Source: Tubulanus polymorphus (taxonomy: Eukaryota > Nemertea > Palaeonemertea > Tubulaniformes > Tubulanidae). Taken from it: a stretch of DNA of 64,000 bases. Shown here piece by piece: positions 59,282 to 64,000 of the stretch (the stretch's first letter is position 1; every line of letters starts with the position of its first letter). The stretch lies in the NCBI RefSeq assembly GCF_964204645.1, contig NW_027437434.1, forward strand, positions 53,001 through 117,000, written 5' to 3'. Both the position numbers and the translations under genes were made by a program. The notes beneath the pieces were generated by a model. It had not been told where the DNA came from. It did no database searches and saw only the letters and a program-made list of their open reading frames with translations.

Positions 59282-59566
59282 ACTATTTTTACCAAAAGAA
59301 CATAGGCTTTGTTACCTTACCGCTGTTTCATATACAATCCATATAATATCGTTCAGCTCACTGAGATCTACAAATAGCCCGCGTGTTTTTTCACGAATCA
59401 TCGTTACAAAAGCGCTGTCGGGCCGTAAACATCGAAAATCTAGCCCCATTCAATGGGGCGACATGTTTTTCGAGTCGTCATCCCGAAATCAACCCGCAGG
59501 CCGACTGTCACTTCGATTATCAATTCAAGTATAAATGAACTAATTTATTGCCGCAGACTTCACATT
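59271..59566. repeat. right terminal repeat of the virus-like element
   Basis: Together with the palindromic repeats this forms the segment homologous, in inverted orientation, to 26770-27130. Similarity ends at TTATTGCCGC(T)AGAC. A second partial copy of AAAAGCACTGTCGAGCCGTA lies at about 59660-59690, so the terminal region may be internally duplicated. Confidence 0.7.
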
Positions 59567-60056
59567 CAGTCGCGGTCTTCAGACAGTGATTTTAACAATA
59601 GCCCATTTTCCTCATCAAATCATATTACCGATACACTGGAAATTTACTACTTTAGATTTTAAAAGCACTGTCGAGCCGTAAACATCGACGAATCGACGTG
59701 TGTTACTACATCGTCGTTCCGGGGATCAGCTGCGAGTTTCTCCTCATCATGAAACTACGTGTAGTGAGCCTGTTATTCCAGCCTCGTATTCAGATATAGT
59801 GTGTACACACTGTACAGCTGCCTGTAGATACTGGTTGACATGAAATGTATAACTTAGCATGACGGAGCGATGATAACTAACGTTAACGTTAGTATATAGC
59901 ATCGGATACTGATACTCAAATTTCTCTGAAACAAAAACTCCAGGTTTCGTAAAAACTGAGTATATTACTGAGTAGGCTCGATTGTTCAAGTAGATATATA
60001 TAGTGAATGTCTGTGCATCGATTTGTTCAGGTATTATTTCAACTCACGATTGCATC

Positions 60057-60801
60057 ATTCCGCGACAATTCAATATTTTGTTTTTATCGCCCGCGACGAT
60101 TCAATATCTTGTTTTTGTCGCCCGAGACAATTCATTATTTTGGTTTTATCGCCCGCGACAATTCATTAGTTTGGTTTTATCGCCCGCGACAATTCATTAC
60201 TTTGGTTTTATCGCCACCGACAATTCATTATTTTGGTTTTATCGCCCGCGAAAATTCATTAGTTTGTTTTTGTCGCCCGCGACAATTAATTAGTTTGGTT
60301 TTGTCGCCCGCGACAATTCAATATTTTGGTTTTGTCGCCCACGAAAATTCAATATTTTGGTTTTATCGCCCGCGACAATTCATTACTTTGGTTTTATCGC
60401 CACCGACAATTCATTATTTTGGTTTTGTCGCCCGCGACAATTCATTATTTTGGTTTTATATTTTGTTGTTGTCGCCCGCGACAATTTTCTTTTTTGGTTT
60501 TATCGCCTGCGACAATTCAATATTTTTGTTTTATCGCCCGCGATTATTCATTATTTTAGTTTTGTCGCCTGAGACAATTCACCATTTTGGTTTTGTCGCC
60601 CGCGACAATTCACCTTTTTGGTTTTGTCGCCCGCGACAATTAACCATTTAGGTTTTGTCGCCGGCGACAATTCACCATTTTGGTTTTGTCGCCCGCGACA
60701 ATTCATTATTTTGGTTTTATCGCCCGCGACAATTCATTAATTTTGATTTATAGCCCGCGACAATTCATTATTTTTGTTTTGTCGCCCCGACAATTCTTTT
60801 T
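60057..60801. repeat. 31-bp minisatellite with built-in hairpin (array 1)
   Basis: About 24 units of 'ggttttatcgcccgcgacaa' followed by 'ttcattatttt'. Many units contain TTGTCGC-CC-GCGACAA, a 7-bp-arm perfect palindrome, or its ATCGC variant. Because 31 is not a multiple of three, the array is open in several frames; the ORFs in it are artefacts. Confidence 0.95.
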
Positions 60802-63424
60802 AGGCCAGCCGTAGGCTGAGCCTATTACTATACAAATGGAGCGAATTTAAATGACATTGTTTCCACACAAAAGGCTCTTTTGCTTGCCAAGTGAGGGCAT
60901 ATTCGAACGAATCACGTATTTAAGCGTAATCCATTCTCGGAATCGTAGCGAGCAGAATTTTGAAATAGGCTTTCATAAAAATGTTTTCTGCATTTTTCAC
61001 GAAAATAAAATCGGGAAAATTTCAATTTTTATCAGCCAATCAGGAAGTTGTGTCTTCCCTGTGATTGGTTTATCTAAAAATATCAGCAGCTGTTCACGTG
61101 AATTATCGTGATTTCATTACTGGCGCTTTTGCGCATGACGTCATGTATCAACACGCGACAATACTTCCTTGTTCGCTACGTGTTCGCTGATTGGCCCATT
61201 TACTGGGAAATTCCACAGAAGCCTAATGTGGTTTGTTACAAGCGCTGTGATTGGCCCGACCTGATTCTGGCACGGCTTTAGCTTAGTGGGTTCGAATCCC
61301 TTGACGGGAGAAGATGATGGATCCTATCGATGCTATCAACAAATAAGTTTCCCGGTTGGGCAGCTGCGGATATCTACCGAAAGTGTTGCGGTTCGATATT
61401 TCGAGGTTTCTTTGAATTTTGGAGTGATATTGAAATCGGGTAAACACCGGCGGTAGATTGTGGTGAAAACCCATTGCTTGATATTTGTACTACTTAATCA
61501 ACGAAAAGCGTCGGGACCGCGCCAGGAGTTTTCGCGATTCAAGTAGCTCAATAGCCTACTTCTTCGTGTTCGTCCACCTCCGCAATTTTCACTCCGCCGA
61601 TCTCTGACACGGCTCTGTCGCCGTCGGCGCTGTGATTATTACTATTATTACTATTCGTACCACCAAAATTTTTTATTTCTATATCAGGGAGGTCTGGAGA
61701 ATAAAAAAGTCAAAATTTGGATATCACATTGGCCTGATTTCATCGAATAAGTCGACCATGGTTGTTACGTTTCCGTACGAATTACCACCAAAACCGTCTG
61801 AACAATTTTGTCACAACCAACATTTCGTTTACAGAAATCAGGTGCTCACGTGAACCCGCGGTATCGTCTATTGTTTTACTTCCGGGTTTTATTTTAAGAT
61901 TTAAAATCGTATTTCAAGATCGATTTCTTTATTTTAGTCTTTAGTTGATTTGGTGTTTGGGAGGAATTTTTATTTGCTCTACAGAAAATTCATCCTTGAC
62001 AATTGCGCAAGGTTCGCAAAAAATTGCTTTTCCCAAATCGAGTGTATGAACTTGATATGCTAATTAGCCATGTGCTCGAATTGCAAATTCAATCAAATTT
62101 TATTCTGCAAAAAAAATGTTAAATCCAATTCGCTTTCCGAGAGTTAATGGTATGCTGCATGGAACAAAGTTGTTCTGAGATGGGTCTTGAAGCTATTGAG
62201 TCGAGAGATAACCATCTAGATAGTTCGTGAGAGTTCCAAAGTTTTGAAGACGCTTCAAGGTAATGTCTTGATATTTGGTTTATACGTGTATCTACCCTAG
62301 ACACATCTTCAGGCCAAAAACCGGCCCTGTCAGATTCAAGATGGCCGACTGGCAGCCATTGTTGTTCGCCAAAAACAGCACTTTTTACACATTTTAGAAG
62401 TTTTCGAGGGGAATTTTGAAGACACTTTTATCAATAACCTTGATCATTCGTATATATTTGTATCCCCCAAGGGCCCATCGGCATGAGAAAAATTGGGTCG
62501 ATCGGACTCAAGATGGCCGTCCTGTGACCTTTTTTGTTCCCAAAAATGTTAATTTTGGCCTGAATTCTGAGTCCTGTAGCTTTCTAATGGTGTGCCATTT
62601 TTCATTGCAATTTGTAATGGGTATTCTTTGGAAAAGGATCTTTTATATCCGAGAGGGTATTTTTGACCAGGCAATTATGACGCAATTGGCGGCCATCGGC
62701 ATGAGAAAAATTGGGTCGATCGGACTCAAGATGGCCGTCCTGTGACCTTTTTTGTTCCCAAAAATGTTAATTTTGGCCTGAATTCTGAGTCCTGTAGCTT
62801 TCTAATGGTGTGCCATTTTTCATTGCAATTTGTAATGGGTATTCTTTGGAAAAGGATCTTTTATATCCGAGAGGGTATTTTTGACCAGGCAATTATGACG
62901 CAATTGGCGGCCATCTTGGGGTCATCAGTACTCATTCGTAGGTGGAAAAAAAGTTTAGCCACATCATTTTGATACTTAAGCATATTTTGCTACCATAATT
63001 AATTGGAAAGTTGTAGCTCATGACATGTTCTATGATTGAGGTGAGTTTCAAGCTCAGTGGTTTTTGTTTATGGCCACCAGGGGGCGTTGAACATTACAAT
63101 AACTTAGTATTTCTATATTACATTCGTAGCTATGCATATTTTGCTACCATAATCAATTGGAAAGTTGTAGCTCATGACATGGTCTATGATCTTGGTGAGT
63201 TTCAAGCTCATTGGTTTTTGTATATGGCCACCAGGGGCGTTGAACAATACAATAACTTAGCATTTCTATATTACATTCGCTCCTGCTGTCTGTGTTAACA
63301 CACGATTGTACTATGTAAATGACATTGAGCAGGGAGTGTATATTGATAAATATAACCCACAGATTACATCATTTATAAAAAGCAAATCTGACAGGCTGGC
63401 CATTGTGCCCCTTGGGGCTCTTGG
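60802..63424 (+). mobile_element. 2.6-kb Helitron-like insertion splitting the minisatellite (copy B4)
   Basis: The 5' end 'taggccagccgtaggctgag' is as in copy B3. The 3' end is GCCCCTTGGGGC-TCTTG, after which the 31-bp array resumes immediately. The interior includes B-type sequence (60802-61140 and about 61850-62110), a unique stretch, a dispersed-repeat block (62244-62990) and two 165-bp units (about 62985-63290). It carries no helicase gene. Confidence 0.7.
62476..62911 (+). repeat. 218-bp perfect tandem duplication
   Basis: The segment 62476-62693 is repeated without any difference that I can see at 62694-62911. It begins CATCGGCATGAGAAAAATTG and ends CAATTGGCGGC. It lies within Helitron-like copy B4. 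Confidence 0.92.
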
Positions 63425-64000
63425 TTTGGTTTTGTCGCCCGCAACAATTCAATATTTTGGTTTAGTCGCCCGCGACAATTCAATATTTTGGTTTTGTCGC
63501 CGGCGATATAATTCATTAATTTTGTTTTATCGCCCGCGACAATTCAATATTTTGGTTTTATCGCCCGCGACAATTCATTATTTTGGTTTTATCGCCCGCG
63601 ACAATTCATTATTTTGGTTTTGTCGCCCGAGACAATTCATTATTTTGGTTTAATTGCCCGCGACAATTCAATATTTTGGTTTTATCGCCCGCGATAATTC
63701 ATTATTTTGGTTTTATCGCCCGCGACAATTCATTATTTTGGTTTTATCGCCGGCGACAATTCAATATTTTGGTTTTATCGCCCACGATAATTCATTATTT
63801 TGGTTTTATATTTTGTTTTTATCGCCCGTGCCAATTTTTTTTTGGTTTTGTCGCCCGCGTCAATTCAATATTTTGGTTTTATCGCCCGCGACAATTCATT
63901 ATTTTGGTTTTGTCGCCCGAGACCATTCATTATTTTCGTTTTATCGCCCGCGACAATTCATTATTTTGGTTTTGTCGCCCGCGACAATTCATTATTTTGA
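63425..64000. repeat. 31-bp minisatellite (array 2, runs off the window)
   Basis: Same unit as 60057-60801, about 18 copies, beginning directly after the 3' hairpin of the Helitron-like insertion. It is probably the other half of one original array. Confidence 0.95.

Noticed and set aside
58991-59305. Plus-strand ORF with repeated 'FCYFTENPIDIRVI'
   Set aside because: It is the opposite strand of the palindromic repeat; palindromes make both strands read alike.
60007-60651. 214-codon ORF made of repeated 'FYRPRQFI' and 'FGFIARDNS' units
   Set aside because: It is the 31-bp minisatellite read through; equivalent ORFs appear in other frames and in array 2.
61270-61310. tRNA gene or SINE with GGGTTCGAATCCC
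   Set aside because: The B-box-like sequence is palindromic and perfect, but no A box or cloverleaf could be built around it. The same applies to the GGGTTTGAATCCC near 32006.

Overview
This is AT-rich genomic DNA from an animal, most likely a marine invertebrate. I cannot name the species. The evidence is a beta-arrestin gene with long, transposon-packed introns and standard GT-AG splice sites. There is also a dense mixture of invertebrate-type mobile elements: a Polinton/adintovirus-like element, Penelope-like fragments, hAT- and Harbinger-like MITEs and Helitron-like repeats. There is no bacterial gene organisation, and most long ORFs are repeat-derived shadows.

Host gene (about 11.6-39.7 kb, + strand). 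The 3' half of a beta-arrestin gene is spread over six recognisable exons: 11582-11654, 13158-13230, 21008-21154, 32358-32444, 34283-34423 and 39634-39730. The first two are 73-nt, same-phase alternative versions of the same arrestin segment, a candidate mutually exclusive exon pair. The last exons carry a clathrin box (LIQLE) and the AP2-binding tail (DDDLIFEDFARLRLKG). The 5' exons were not found and probably lie upstream of the window.

Mobile elements in and around the gene. A 4.76-kb terminal-inverted-repeat transposon (4013-8773) carries a decayed five-exon gene on the minus strand. A roughly 1.2-kb composite repeat occurs six times (1-395, 9003-10257, 22684-22977, 33896-34113, 36508-38272, 38273-39540). 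Comparing its copies gives exact empty sites for a Harbinger-like MITE (37421-37986, TSD TTA) and a 165-bp hAT-like MITE (38469-38633, TSD CTGTT). Three MITEs with CAGRGATGA ends and exact 6-bp target duplications lie at 21275-21815, 35875-36241 and 46594-47339. A TTAA-flanked element (23807-24945) contains a Penelope GIY-YIG fragment and a hammerhead-like motif. Helitron-like repeats ending in a GCCCC-TT-GGGGC hairpin occur at 21942-22640, 27151-27800, 28106-28975 and 60802-63424.

Virus-like element (about 45.3-59.57 kb). Downstream of arrestin is a decayed, very AT-rich Polinton/adintovirus-like element. A left block on the + strand holds capsid-type and zinc-finger ORFs. A right block on the minus strand holds protein-primed DNA polymerase B, a Zn-ribbon protein, a membrane protein, an rve integrase and a packaging ATPase. 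The blocks converge on a 171-bp (AT)n tract inside a roughly 90-bp-arm inverted repeat. The element is interrupted by a hAT-like MITE, an insertion of about 1 kb in the ATPase, another insertion of about 1 kb, and many in-frame stops. Its right terminal region (59030-59566) is present in inverted orientation as a solo copy inside an arrestin intron (26770-27130). A perfect palindrome is repeated in frame at the start of the polymerase ORF.

The right end of the window (60.06-64.0 kb) is a 31-bp minisatellite with a built-in hairpin, split by a 2.6-kb Helitron-like insertion.
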